From: Casuarina equisetifolia
Taxonomy: Eukaryota; Streptophyta; Magnoliopsida; Fagales; Casuarinaceae
Direction: 5' to 3'
Length of the DNA stretch: 64,000 bases
NCBI GenBank assembly: GCA_028551475.1
Contig: CM052362.1
Location: 25,092,021-25,156,020 of the forward strand
The notes below the pieces were generated by a model. The model made no database searches and was not told the origin of the DNA. It saw nothing but the letters and a program-made list of their open reading frames with translations. A program made the translations under genes and the position numbers. Shown here piece by piece: positions 9,515-19,721 of this stretch. Each line of letters begins with the position of its first letter. Within the stretch, counting starts at the first letter, position 1.

Positions 9515-12500
9515 ATGGCGGACACCTCCCCTTATCCTTTTTCCACTGGCGTCAATATTGCCAATTCCGTCTTTATCAAACTCAACAAAACCAATTACAT
9601 ACCTTGGTCCACACAGATGCAGTGCCTTTTTCGCACCTATCGTCTCACTAGATTCATCACAGGTGAGATTGCTCCTCCTCCACGCACACACATGCAGAAT
9701 GATAAAGAGGTTATCAATCCCCTCTTTCTTCAATGGGAGCAGACTGACAATCTGGTCCGTTCTTGGATCATTAGCTGCCTTTCTGAAGAGATTTTGGGCG
9801 TTGTTTTTAATCTTAATCATGCGGCTGAAGTCTGGACCAAATTAAGTGCTCATTTTGTTTGCCAAACTGCTGCTCGGGAATTTGAGATTCAGACTAAGCT
9901 TCAAACATTGCAGAAGGAAGGCAGACCACTTTCTGAATATCTTGATGATTTTCAACTTCTCTGCAATCAGCTAAGTGTCATGGGAAAACCTCTCAATGAC
10001 TCTAATAAAACTTTTCGGCTGCTGCAAGGTTTAGGGAAAGAGTATGAATCTTTCCTTGCAGCCATGTTTCGACCTCCAGTTCCTCCCTTTGATGATGTAG
10101 TTGCACAGCTGCAGGCTTTTGATGCTCGACACATCCGGTATCATCCTAATCCTAATCATGCTGCTGCTTTTCATGCTCAAAGGTTCTCTCGTTCTGGCAG
10201 AGGTGGTAATCGAGGCAGAGGCAATAACTCCTCTTCCACCTCCTTTTCATCACAAGGGCATGGTTTTCCACAATCCACGCAGCATGGAAAGACTTCAAGA
10301 CACTCACCTTCTGCACCAAAGCAGAACTCTACAGATCCAATTATCTGTCAGATCTGTAACAAGAAAGGCCACTCAGCAATGGCCTGCTTCCGGCGTTTTG
10401 ATCATGCCTACCAGACTTCCGACATCCCGCAAGCTCTTGCTGCCTTGCATCTCAATGACCAAGCACTTGACACTGAAGATTGGATACCAGATTCAGGTGC
10501 TAATGTGCATGTAGCTTCCTCTGCTGGTAAGTTACACCACTCCTCTCCATATCTTGGTCCTGACAAGGTTCAAGTAGGAAATGGTGATCTTCTAGCCGTA
10601 TCTCACATTGGTTCTGGTTTTCTTCCAAATTCAACCGTTCCTTTAAATAATGTGCTTATAGCACCACAAATACAGAAAAATCTCTTATCTGTTTCAAGGT
10701 TAACAGTTGATTTTCCCTGCTACTTTCTCTTCACTAAAGATTCCTTTTATATTAAGCACCTGCATACTCATCAAACCCTGGCGAAGGGAATTAAACACAA
10801 AGGCCTGTATTGTCTTCCAAAAAATAAGTTTCAGGTGATGTTCTCTACCAGACAATGCTCAGTTGATCTAGCTACCTGGCATCGTCGCCTTGGTCACCCA
10901 GGGGATGCTGTCCTCAAGGTTCTTCAACAAAATAACAAGATTGCAGTCTCCAAACATGCAAGTTTCTTCTGTAATTCCTGTCACCTCAGTAAAAGCAGCA
11001 AACTACCTTTTCCTTCCTCTGAGCCTCGCTCCAGCAAGCCTCTTGAGATGATCCACAGTGATCTTTGGGGGCCATCTCCAGTTACCTCTCATCAAGGCTT
11101 CCGGTTTTATCTACTCTTTGTAGATGATTACACTAGATTTTCCTGGTTGTATCCCTTAAAACGGAAGTAAGAATTGTTTCAAGTTTTTGTGAAATTTCGC
11201 TTACTTGTTGAAAAGCAATTTGAAGCTTCTATTAAGACTTTACAATCTAATGGTGGTGGTGAATATCAGAGTATTGCTCTTCAGTCTTATCTTTCTGCAA
11301 ATGGGATTCAGCATCGGTTCTCTTGTCCTCATACACCAGCCCAAAATGGTGTGGCAGAGAGAAAACACCGGCATATCATTGAATTAGGCCTTGCAATGTT
11401 GTTTGAAGCTCACTTGCCTAAAGTTTATTGGTTAGAAGCCTTTACCACAGTAACTTTTCTCATAAACAGATTACCCTCACCCCGCCTTGGACACAAATCA
11501 CCCTTCTCCTTGCTGTTCAATGCAGAGCCCAATTACTCTCATCTAAGAGTATTTGGTTGCTCTTGTTTTCCCTATCTCAGGAACTACACTGCTAACAAGC
11601 TTTGTGAACGTTCTCTCCAATGTATTTTCCTTGGTTATAGTGATATCCACAAAGGATATCACTGCCTCTATCTTCCCACAGGACGTGTCTATATCTCCAG
11701 ACATGTTCTTTTTGATGAGTCCTCCTTTCCACTTGCTACTTCCCAGTCAAACAAAGCTACCTCTACTGTTTCTCCCAGCACCTTTATGGACTTTTCCCCT
11801 CCAAATCCCTGCATTATTCATCCTCATCCTCCAACTACATCTGATTCCTCATCCCAATTGTCAGCAGCAACCATTTCTCCTACTACTATCCATGACCAGA
11901 ATCTCCAGTTAAATACTGTCACACCACCTCTCCATACTGCTATTCATGCCTCACCACACACTGCCCCTCTGCATACTCCTATCTCCACCCTCATTCCACC
12001 TTCCCAGCCACTCAATGATCCTTTGTAGTCTTTACAATCTTTCTCCTCACCTATTCAATCCTCAGATCTTCCATCTCATCATTTAGATACCTCATCTCGG
12101 CCTCTGCCTTCTCTTCTTGCAGATACTAGTTCACTTGAACCTACTATTCCAACTACTGTTTCCACTCCATTGGATTCCACCCACCAGCAGTCTACCCATC
12201 AATCTGTCAAAACCAAAACTACCACTTCTATGGTTACTAGATCTCAGAGAGGCGTCTTTAAGCCTAACCCTAAATATGCCTTAACTACTACCATCACCAC
12301 TCCATCTATACCTACTTCTATCCACACTGCTCTTGAGCATCCTGGTTGGTTGGCAGCTATGAAAGATGAAATGGAGGCGCTCAAAAAGACTAACACCTGG
12401 ACCCTTGTTCCTAGAACTTCCAACATGCATGTAGTTGGGTGTAAATGGGTTTTTAAGCCCAAATTGGCTGCAGATGGGTCTCTGTCTCGCTTGAAGGCCA

Positions 12501-13957
12501 GACTTGTTGCTAAGGGGTTTCACCAGATTGCAGGTTTGGATTATCTTGATACTTTTTCCCCTGTCGTCAGACCCACCACTATCCACTTAGTTTTATCCTT
12601 GGCCACTGTTCGTAAATGGTCTCTTCTACAATTTGATGTTTCTAATGCCTTTCTACATGGGTACTTAGATACATCAGTTTTTATGGAACAACCCCCCGGT
12701 TTCATTGATTCTAAAGCCCCTCATGCTGTCTGTCATCTTCACCGTGCCTTATATGGTCTCAAACAGGCTCCAAGAGCCTGGTTTGACAGGTTTAGTTGTT
12801 GCATTCTGGAATATGGCTTCTTCTGCTCTACATTTGATTCTTCCCTCTTCATCTACAATCATGGAGACACCATTATATGGCTCTTGCTCTATGTTGATGA
12901 CCTATTAATTACAGGCAACTTCACTCAGGCCATTGGCAGATTGATTGAAAATCTACAATCTGAGTTTCCTCTCAAGTCTCTTGGAACAGTTCACTTCTTC
13001 TTGGGCATCGAAGTTCTTCCCTTATCTGATGGTTTTGTTCTGTCTCAAAGGCAATTTATTCTTGAAATCCTTCGGAAAGCTGCTATGCTGTATTGTAAGC
13101 CAATAGCAACTCCTATGGCAACAAAACCTTCCACACTTCGTAATTTCTCCCAGGATTATGCAGCTCCAGCCTTGTTTAGAAGTACTCTTGGAGCACTACA
13201 GTATTTAACCATCACTCGGCCTGAACTTGCCTTTCCAGTCAACAAATTATGTCAGGCCATGCAAGCTCCGACTGTTCTGGATTACCATAATCTAAAAAGG
13301 GTCCTCAGATATCTTAGAGGAACTCTGTCACTTGGTCTGAAGATTCATACTCATAGTTCACTGCATCTTTGTGGATACAGTGACTCTGATTGGGCAGGTT
13401 GCAAGACTACCCGACGATCTACCTCAGGATATTGTTTTTATCTTGGATGTAATCTCATTTCTTGGAGTTCCAAACGTCAGACTACTGTGGCTCGTTCCTC
13501 AGCAGAAGCAGAATACCGAGCCTTAGCCTCAGCTGCTGCAGAATCCACATGGTTAAATGCACTCCTACGAGATTTGGGTGTTAGTCAACCTCATTCCACA
13601 ACCATTTATTGTGATAATTTAGCAGCACTTAAGCTCACCACCAAACCTTCCCTTCATGGCCGCACAAAGCATGTGGAGGTTGATGTCCATTTCATCCGTG
13701 AGAAAGTGGCCCTCAATCTAATTACAACCAGGTATATATCCACTAAGCAGCAGATAGCTGATGCTCTGACCAAACCTTTACCGAAAGCTGCCTTTCTGTA
13801 TTTTCGAAACAAACTTGGCTTGATTCCCACTCCAAGTTTGAGGGAGCCTGTAGAAGAACACTCACAAGATCCAAAACAGCAGCGTTTCACTCACAAAGAA
13901 GAGACCACTAAGATAAGTCAGCGTAGCAGAAATAACAGAACTGCCTTACCTACCTAA
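9515..13957 (+). pseudogene. copia gag-pol polyprotein, interrupted by two in-frame stops
   Basis: The frame opens at ATG 9515 and stays in one frame for 1481 codons, but TAA at 11168-11170 and TAG at 12026-12028 interrupt it. Domain order: gag; CX2CX4HX4C zinc knuckle near 10348-10390; aspartic protease with a DSGAN core near 10490; the WHRRLGHP pre-integrase block near 10877; integrase; reverse transcriptase with YVDD near 12890; and RNase H near 13370-13700. In the integrase the residue preceding GGGEY (codon 11249-11251) is Asn, where copia integrases have the second catalytic Asp; the first Asp (HSDLWGP) and Glu (VAERK) are present. The final 36 codons extend into the 3' LTR. The copy is therefore probably unable to encode working integrase. 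Confidence 0.93.
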
Positions 13958-14142
13958 CTGCTCTAACAAACTTAACTATATGAAGTTAGTTAGTTATATA
14001 GCAGTTAGCATTACTTCTGACTTATCTACCCTTGTAAGTCTCTATAAAAAGGCACAAAGTGTCATTGTAAATCACTGCATTTGATAATACATCAGTAGAG
14101 CATTTACAAGGCATTCCCTATATTTTTCTCCAAAATTCTTTT
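13849..14142 (+). repeat. 3' LTR of the young copia element
   Basis: Identical to the 5' LTR over at least 292 bases. It is preceded by the polypurine tract and followed by the AGGGA duplication at 14143-14147. It contains the last codons and the stop (TAA, 13955-13957) of the polyprotein frame. Confidence 0.92.
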
Positions 14143-14200
14143 AGGGATGTGTTGAAACAGCACCAGAAGATTTATATACATATCTGGTTAACACTTCCAT

Positions 14201-14931
14201 GACTTTCGAATCATTGGTTCAAAAATGTTAAAAATTGACTAAAAGCGCTGAGAATATAGATTTTGCAAAGAGATATGGATTCATAATCAGACTCTTGGTT
14301 GATCTCACCTTCCACGTTATATCTATGCTATTTGATGATCATAGCTCTCCGTCCGGAACATGATTAAGTTCAGATCTAATTAAAACTCCATGGTGGGATC
14401 ACCTGAACATCCTTCCCTTCCTAGCACCACCAGCTATCAAGAAGTATAAGCATCAAAAGATTAAAAATTTGAACATGGGTCCAGAGAACACAAGAAAACC
14501 AGCGACCAAAATGAACTACAACTTATTTAATCGGTCCTAGAAGTACTATAAAATGACAGAGTTACAGAGTTAAATTAATTTAGATATTTTACTTGTAACC
14601 ATTTGAGAAACAGGCTCCTACCAAGAGAAAAAACACGTCTGTTGTCTGCTGTGGGTTGGAGAGGTGGCATGGGCGTTGGTTGCCAGTATGTGGATTTGCC
14701 ATGATCCAAGTTTGTGACAGGAATGCTTATGGAACCTAGAACCATAAGCATTTTTTATATAATTACTTAATTCTTTATATTTGATATCAAAGTAAACCAC
14801 ATGTCCCAAGCTTAGACTACAAAGTGTACATAAGCATCACAAATGCCACAGGTATGGTTCGAGTGGAGCAACCATGGGGATCAATTGCAAAGCATGATGG
14901 TTTTTTTGTAACCTAGGATTATGATAAGGAT
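14201..14931. other. No gene seen
   Basis: Unassigned AT-rich DNA between the copia insertion and the solo LTR. No supported open frame or RNA gene was recognised. Confidence 0.5.
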
Positions 14932-14936
14932 CTGGG

Positions 14937-16210
14937 TGATAACTCTATTTTTATAGAGTTATTTTACCTATTTTAGGCAATAAATAATTTTAATAATTGT
15001 GAGAAAACATTTGAACTCCTCTTTATTTACTTAAATTTATTTTGTTTATGTAGCATAAGAAGGCAAGGAGAAAAGAGATGAATATAGAGAGCCTGATGCT
15101 TATTGTGTGGCAAAATCGTAATATCAGGATCAAGAGAGTCAAGATGGGCTTGGGCTTTGAATGATTGTTATTAGATTTTATTGTTATTGAGTTTTCTAAA
15201 TAATTATAAAACCTAATCATATTAGGAGTTTAAAGCCTAATTAAATTAGGAGTTCAAAACCCAATTGTTTTAGATTTCTGAGACCTAATTCTACTAGGAT
15301 AAGAGTAGGTTTAAACCTAAACCCTATTTAAGAGAAAAGAATAGGCAAAAGAAAGGGGGAGGAGGAAATTGAGCACAACTCAAGAAAGAGGCCAAGAATT
15401 CAAGATTTTCTTGAAGAGAAGACAAAAAGGGTGACATACTTCTTGTTCTTGGATTCAAGATGCCTTCTTTATTACCTATTATTATTCTTCCTCATTATTT
15501 CTTTATACTTTAGTTTATTTTTGTTAGAGCTACGATGTAACCTAATTATGATGGTATGAATCTTATGATTATTATGTTTTGCAAGATATTTTATTTATGT
15601 GAGTTATATATTATTATACTTAATGCTTTTAAGTGATTGGCCACCACTTGAATAATTTGATGTGCATGTTTGAGACTGAGAGGTAATAATATGCAATTGC
15701 TTCTTAAAATATATAACCATGAATTAAATGTGGATAGACATATACCATGTTGTTTGTGTGGCTTTTGGTGATAAGATAATTGAAAGATTTATTGTAAACT
15801 GGGAATGTTCATAGATCCTAATGCATTTGGTTTGTTTCAATTCACATATAGAAATATAGTGAATTAATGAATTAAGTAGGTTTCCTATACCTAGACATAA
15901 GATAGTAAATAAATTAAGAAGTTCTGTCATCACATAGATATTATCCATATTGCAAACATACATAATCTACATTAGTACCTCATAGTTATGGTAAAATCGG
16001 ACACTCTAACATATTTTGTGTATTTAGTTTTATTAAATTTAGTTGATTAGTTTATTCTCTATCAATTTGGATTTGTTAGATAAATTCTAAGAGTTGTTTA
16101 CTGTTAGTAATTAGTTGGCATAGTAATCACCAATCTTTGTAGGACGATACTTTTCTTATCATTATATTACTTGTTCGACATGTTCATTTGCATTCAAAAT
16201 TCACTGAACA
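14937..16210 (+). mobile_element. Solo LTR (about 1274 bp) with perfect target-site duplication
   Basis: The sequence begins TGATAACTC and ends TGAACA. It is flanked on both sides by the 5-bp repeat CTGGG (14932-14936 and 16211-16215). No primer-binding site, coding region or second LTR lies next to it, so it is a solo LTR left by LTR-LTR recombination. The left end contains a perfect hairpin, AACTCTAT-TTTT-ATAGAGTT (14941-14960). The size and the right-end text around CACCAATCTTTGTAGGACGATAC suggest a Ty3/gypsy origin, by resemblance only. Orientation is assigned provisionally. Confidence 0.82.
15212..15298. repeat. Palindromic CCTAAT...ATTAGG motifs inside the solo LTR
   Basis: Two clear 15-bp imperfect palindromes, CCTAAT-N3-ATTAGG at 15212-15226 and 15236-15250, are spaced 24 bases apart. 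A degenerate third lies at 15284-15298. They lie upstream of a TATTTAAGAG box near 15325-15335, so they could be promoter-proximal operator-like repeats of the LTR. Confidence 0.7.
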
Positions 16211-16215
16211 CTGGG

Positions 16216-17103
16216 CTTATGAGAATCTAAACATTGGTTCTAGTTTAAATAAAATGGAACTCAATTGTTTTCAGTTTTAGAACTTTTGACATAATAGTGA
16301 GGAAAAACAAGAAAAAAGCAGTCCGGCTCTTATGCAAAAGAGAGAGAGACACAGAGGCTGAGAGAGAAGGAGAGAAGGAGACAGAGAGTAACACTAATGA
16401 AAAAAATTACCAAAACAATCATGTATGCTAGACCCAATCAAAAAGCAATATTGAGTGCATAGACTGCATGATTAATCTTCCTAACTTAAGCAGAAAAAGG
16501 TTGGATTTTGAAGTTGAGTTTAATGGGTAGAAAGTGGGAAATAACTAAACATTACAATTGTTGAAACTTCCGTCAAAAATAAATCTGGTTGAATATCCAG
16601 GAAAGGGCACCTTGTCTGTGGAACAGGAAGATGGTAGGTGTTCATATAAAGCATCGAGCCCGGTTCACTATTTTGTAATGAAAGACTCATAATCTTGGGT
16701 TCTTTCACCATGTGACGAAAAGCAGAATGGTTGTACATGGGTTGAAGCCCATATATGATTTATTTGTCGAAATAAGTTTTCAGGAAATATATACAAACAA
16801 CGAGACATTCATGCCAGTTCACACGTGAGGACACATGCAAAAGACAGTTCGGTAACGTAGATACCGTCTCTGCGAGACACAAGGGAGTGTCTTCCAGAAA
16901 CTTGAGTTTGTACATATCAACTTACAGGCCGGGACCATCTCGTACATGCATTTATACAGACACCCATCATTTCCTAACTATACGACAGCACCTACACTAT
17001 GCATACACTGGAACCGGAAAACCTACTACTACCCACCAAGCTTCAAGAGATGCAGCACGTGTAGTTACACGGCTACAGACATCATCTTAACTGCACATCG
17101 TAC
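16216..17103. other. Intergenic and probable MAF1 3' UTR
   Basis: There is a purine-rich microsatellite-like AGAGAG stretch near 16341-16390. The part next to 17103 would be the 3' UTR of the minus-strand MAF1 gene. The overlapping plus-strand frames at 16887-17257 are antisense to it and show no domain. Confidence 0.45.
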
Positions 17104-19721
17104 TCATATGTCCATGTCATCAAAAATCTCCCCATCTTCCTCAAAAGGTAATTCAACCATAAGAAATTCATCAGCCACCAAATTACTGCCAAAAACAGCA
17201 ACAATTAAGCCAAAAAAATTACCCGTGACAAATAGTAGGGGAGCCCAGAGAGTATAGAGAAATGTTTTAACCCACCTCAAACAGCAAAAACGAAAACTCA
17301 CAACTCGCTTTAGTTTTCTGTTATAGAAGAAGAAATTGAACGACCATCTGGAGAGACAAGCCTTTCCCAAGTCATAATTGCAGCTATTTTACAAGCACTA
17401 ATCCAATGGAAATATCAGAACTTACATGGCTCCTCTCTCAAGGAACGGATCTGCATCAGAGTCCGGATTGTAACTATAAATTTCGCATTCTCCTAGTCTT
17501 ACAACCTGCATCGCAAGGTATCATAAAAATTGCCCCTTGGTACAACTGCCATTCAATTAAAAAACGTATGCCCACCTCATCTAGAGCCTTATACAAAGCT
17601 TCCAGCAGGGAACAGCCCCCATTAGTCTCAAACCATTCCTGCAATTAAATGGTCCAACAACCACTCAGAGAGATACTCTCCATAACAAAGCTAATTGAAA
17701 AGATCATGAGAAGCAGCATATAGCTATATATCCTCACGGTCTGCATCATCACAGTAGAAAGAGACAAGCAAAAGAATTAAGCTACCACTCGCCTGCTTGG
17801 CCCCAATTTCTTGCAATATGAAATAAAGACTTATTCAATGCCCTTGGTTACTTACCAGCCCATAAAACCGATAGGGCAGAGTCACAAAGTATGAAATTGT
17901 GATCCTTAATAATGTCTAAGGTGGAACTTCCACAGATTGATAGATAAGTAACAGAGAGACCAATATAGGTGTGGAGGGCACAAACTGAATGCCAAGATAT
18001 GGGATTTTCCTTTTCTCCTCTTCAAAAAGGCAGTGTAATTAAATATTCTCATTTACCAAAAGAAAAAAAAAGTGTATATCTTTGGATAAAAGCACAGAGA
18101 ACATGCAAGTCATTGTAAAAGTTCAATATTAGAAACAATATACCTCTAATTGATACCTCTAATTGAACAAAGTTAAATTACAGAAACAAAGGAATCTAAA
18201 AAGAAAAAATATTACCAATACCTTTGATGCTTCAAGCATGTAGGTATCAAAAATCTGCTTAAAAGTGTCCCAGCTCTCCTCTGTGAAGAACTCATGCGCT
18301 TTCACCGCACTAGAAAATTGCAAAGATGCAGGCAACATCGTAATATAGTGAAAGCACAAAATAGCCCACAGCAAAACATCTATGGCATGACTTAGAAGTA
18401 CCAATACGAGTTACTTAAACCATCCATACTATTGACCACATTAGACTTGGGAAATGGAGAGATTTGAACTCTCAGCTCCTTCTAGAGCAACAGTTTACTG
18501 AACTGTCTGTCAAACCCTTTGACAACACTCCCGCAGCAATGAAAGAGGATTATTCAGTGGGTTGCCAAGTCGCCCAATAAGCTGACAATAGCATTACCCA
18601 TAATCCTCCTTTCAGCCATATGTGAACAGAAATGTACATCAGAACATAACAACAGAGATACCTGAAATCATAATCCGGATACATGTGATTGAGTGTAAGA
18701 AGCAGGTAGATCAATGTCTTCCGGCTGGAACATAAATGAAAACAGTCAAAGAAACATAACAGATAACCACGCTCTAAATGTCAAACTATGCAACATTCAT
18801 CACCTGGATCTGCTCAACAGGAAATCAGCTGGTGATGAAGATTCAGTGTCTGAAGATTTCCCTAGATAATCAAGTATCTGAAGTAAAAAGTAGGAATTAA
18901 ACACAGACAGATTGACTCCTAAACAGATAAATGAAGAACCAAAATCCGCTGTCAAATAAAAAAAGACATTTAACACAAAAGAGTAACGAAATGTATAATT
19001 CTACAGAGGTTTCCCATTTCAAGTAGAGAAAAAAAAGTAATGAAGAGCACACATGCAAATGCAGAGAAAATCAAGTACGCATTCAGCAAACACACAGAAA
19101 TATTCAGCTACAAGGGTCAATCCAACAGGACAGAAAAACCAAAAAGAAGAAAAAATGATGGGAAAAATCTAAAAGGAATAAGAAAAGTAGCAAATTTTCA
19201 ATAAATTGTGCGTCATTATTGTCCTGCAAGAGGTTAAGCTAATCAAACATAAATCATGTTTGCAGTGCAGAACTTACCTCATTCTCCAAGCTAAGGGAAA
19301 GTTTCTTATCAGTTCCCGTGTGTTTGCCTAGAAGAAACCAGAAAGAACTGTGTTGGTCTTGAACAAATACCAAAAACTTCAAAAACTTGTAAACTTACAG
19401 AGGTAAGCTTCAAGGCATCCCTTAATGGTACACTCTCCAAGGTTTAAATTGATTTAAGAAGTCATTTAATCTGGATAAATAAGATACTAATAAATTGAAA
19501 ACTCGTTCTTACAGGAGTAAGCTTCTAGGCATCCTTTAATGGTACGCTCTCCAAGGTTTAAATGATTTAAGAAGTCATTTAATCTGGACAAATAAGATAC
19601 AAAGTTATGCTAGATGTAACTTTAAAAATAATACTCATGCTATTGGAAAAAAATTGGAACAAAGAAAGGCTATTGATAAGTAACGATACTGATCCAGAGG
19701 AGTGTATTCCAGGAACTTCAT
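17104..19721 (-). CDS. MAF1: MAF1, repressor of RNA polymerase III transcription
   Basis: MAF1 binds RNA polymerase III and blocks tRNA and 5S rRNA transcription under stress; it is controlled by TOR-type phosphorylation and nuclear entry in studied eukaryotes. Ten coding exons with GT-AG borders and closing phases give 224 residues: 19690-19721, 19513-19583, 19278-19327, 18804-18877, 18662-18724, 18222-18309, 17576-17638, 17426-17505, 17276-17347, 17104-17185. Diagnostic blocks are MKFLEYTPLD at the start, LNDFLNHLNLGERTIKGCLE, the YPDYDFS core (about 92-98), the SYNPDSDADPF block and the WSFNFFFYNRKLKRVV block (about 175-190). The tail is acidic, ending EIFDDMDI. A leader intron is likely: a strong acceptor at 19796 and a donor at 21054 frame a non-coding first exon. 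The start at 19721 matches the family N-terminus. Confidence 0.96.
18449..18532 (-). ncRNA. Class II tRNA-like sequence (pseudogene or SINE head)
   Basis: Read on the minus strand, the 84 bases fold as a tRNA: acceptor GGGAGTG with CATTTCC (7 pairs counting wobble), a D-arm GTCA/TGAC, an anticodon stem ACAGT/ACTGT with a 7-base loop, a long variable arm and a T-arm AGAG-TTCAAAT-CTCT resembling a B box. The loop lacks the invariant U33, so it is unlikely to be a working tRNA. It lies in the MAF1 intron between exons 18662-18724 and 18222-18309. A tRNA-derived SINE or organellar tRNA relic is an alternative. Confidence 0.35.
19399..19470 (-). pseudogene. Tandem duplicate of MAF1 coding exon 2, frameshifted
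   Basis: This 72-base stretch repeats the 71-base coding exon at 19513-19583 with few changes and retains both a CAG acceptor and a GTAAG donor. One extra A (AATCAATTTAAACC against AATCATTTAAACC on the minus strand) shifts the frame and leads to a stop. The repeat period is 113 bases and includes intron flanks. Including it in the mRNA would break MAF1, so it is either skipped or acts as a poison exon. Confidence 0.88.

Larger units (their letters stand above)
9185..14142 (+). mobile_element. Young Ty1/copia LTR retrotransposon (complete structure)
   Basis: The element is about 4.96 kb: LTR, primer-binding site, gag-pol in copia order (gag, protease, integrase, reverse transcriptase, RNase H), polypurine tract, LTR. 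Integrase before reverse transcriptase defines Ty1/copia. The two LTRs (9185-9476/8 and 13849-14140/2) read identical over at least 292 bases, which points to a very recent insertion. The 5-bp duplication AGGGA flanks it. The primer-binding site at about 9478-9492 resembles the initiator-Met tRNA complement but carries an extra G. The polypurine tract (TTGAGGGAGCC) ends at 13848. Confidence 0.95.
8980..14200 (-). pseudogene. Open reading frame split by the copia insertion
   Basis: If the retrotransposon and one copy of its target-site duplication are removed, a minus-strand frame starting at ATG 14200 reads through 14148, crosses the empty site, and continues at 9184 to a TAG at 8980-8982. 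The total is 258 bases, or 85 residues. The frame is intact across the junction. Its predicted product has a segment ending LPLSSVIIKVTKGNDRT and a Cys/Arg-rich middle (IKACRDLQRFYSLNAPC). I do not recognise it. It may be a real exon, part of a longer spliced gene using a GT donor near 9149, or a chance ORF. The coordinates span the inserted element. Confidence 0.25.

Noticed and set aside
12244-13890. Minus-strand frames inside the copia reverse transcriptase
   Set aside because: These are shadows of the plus-strand pol frame.
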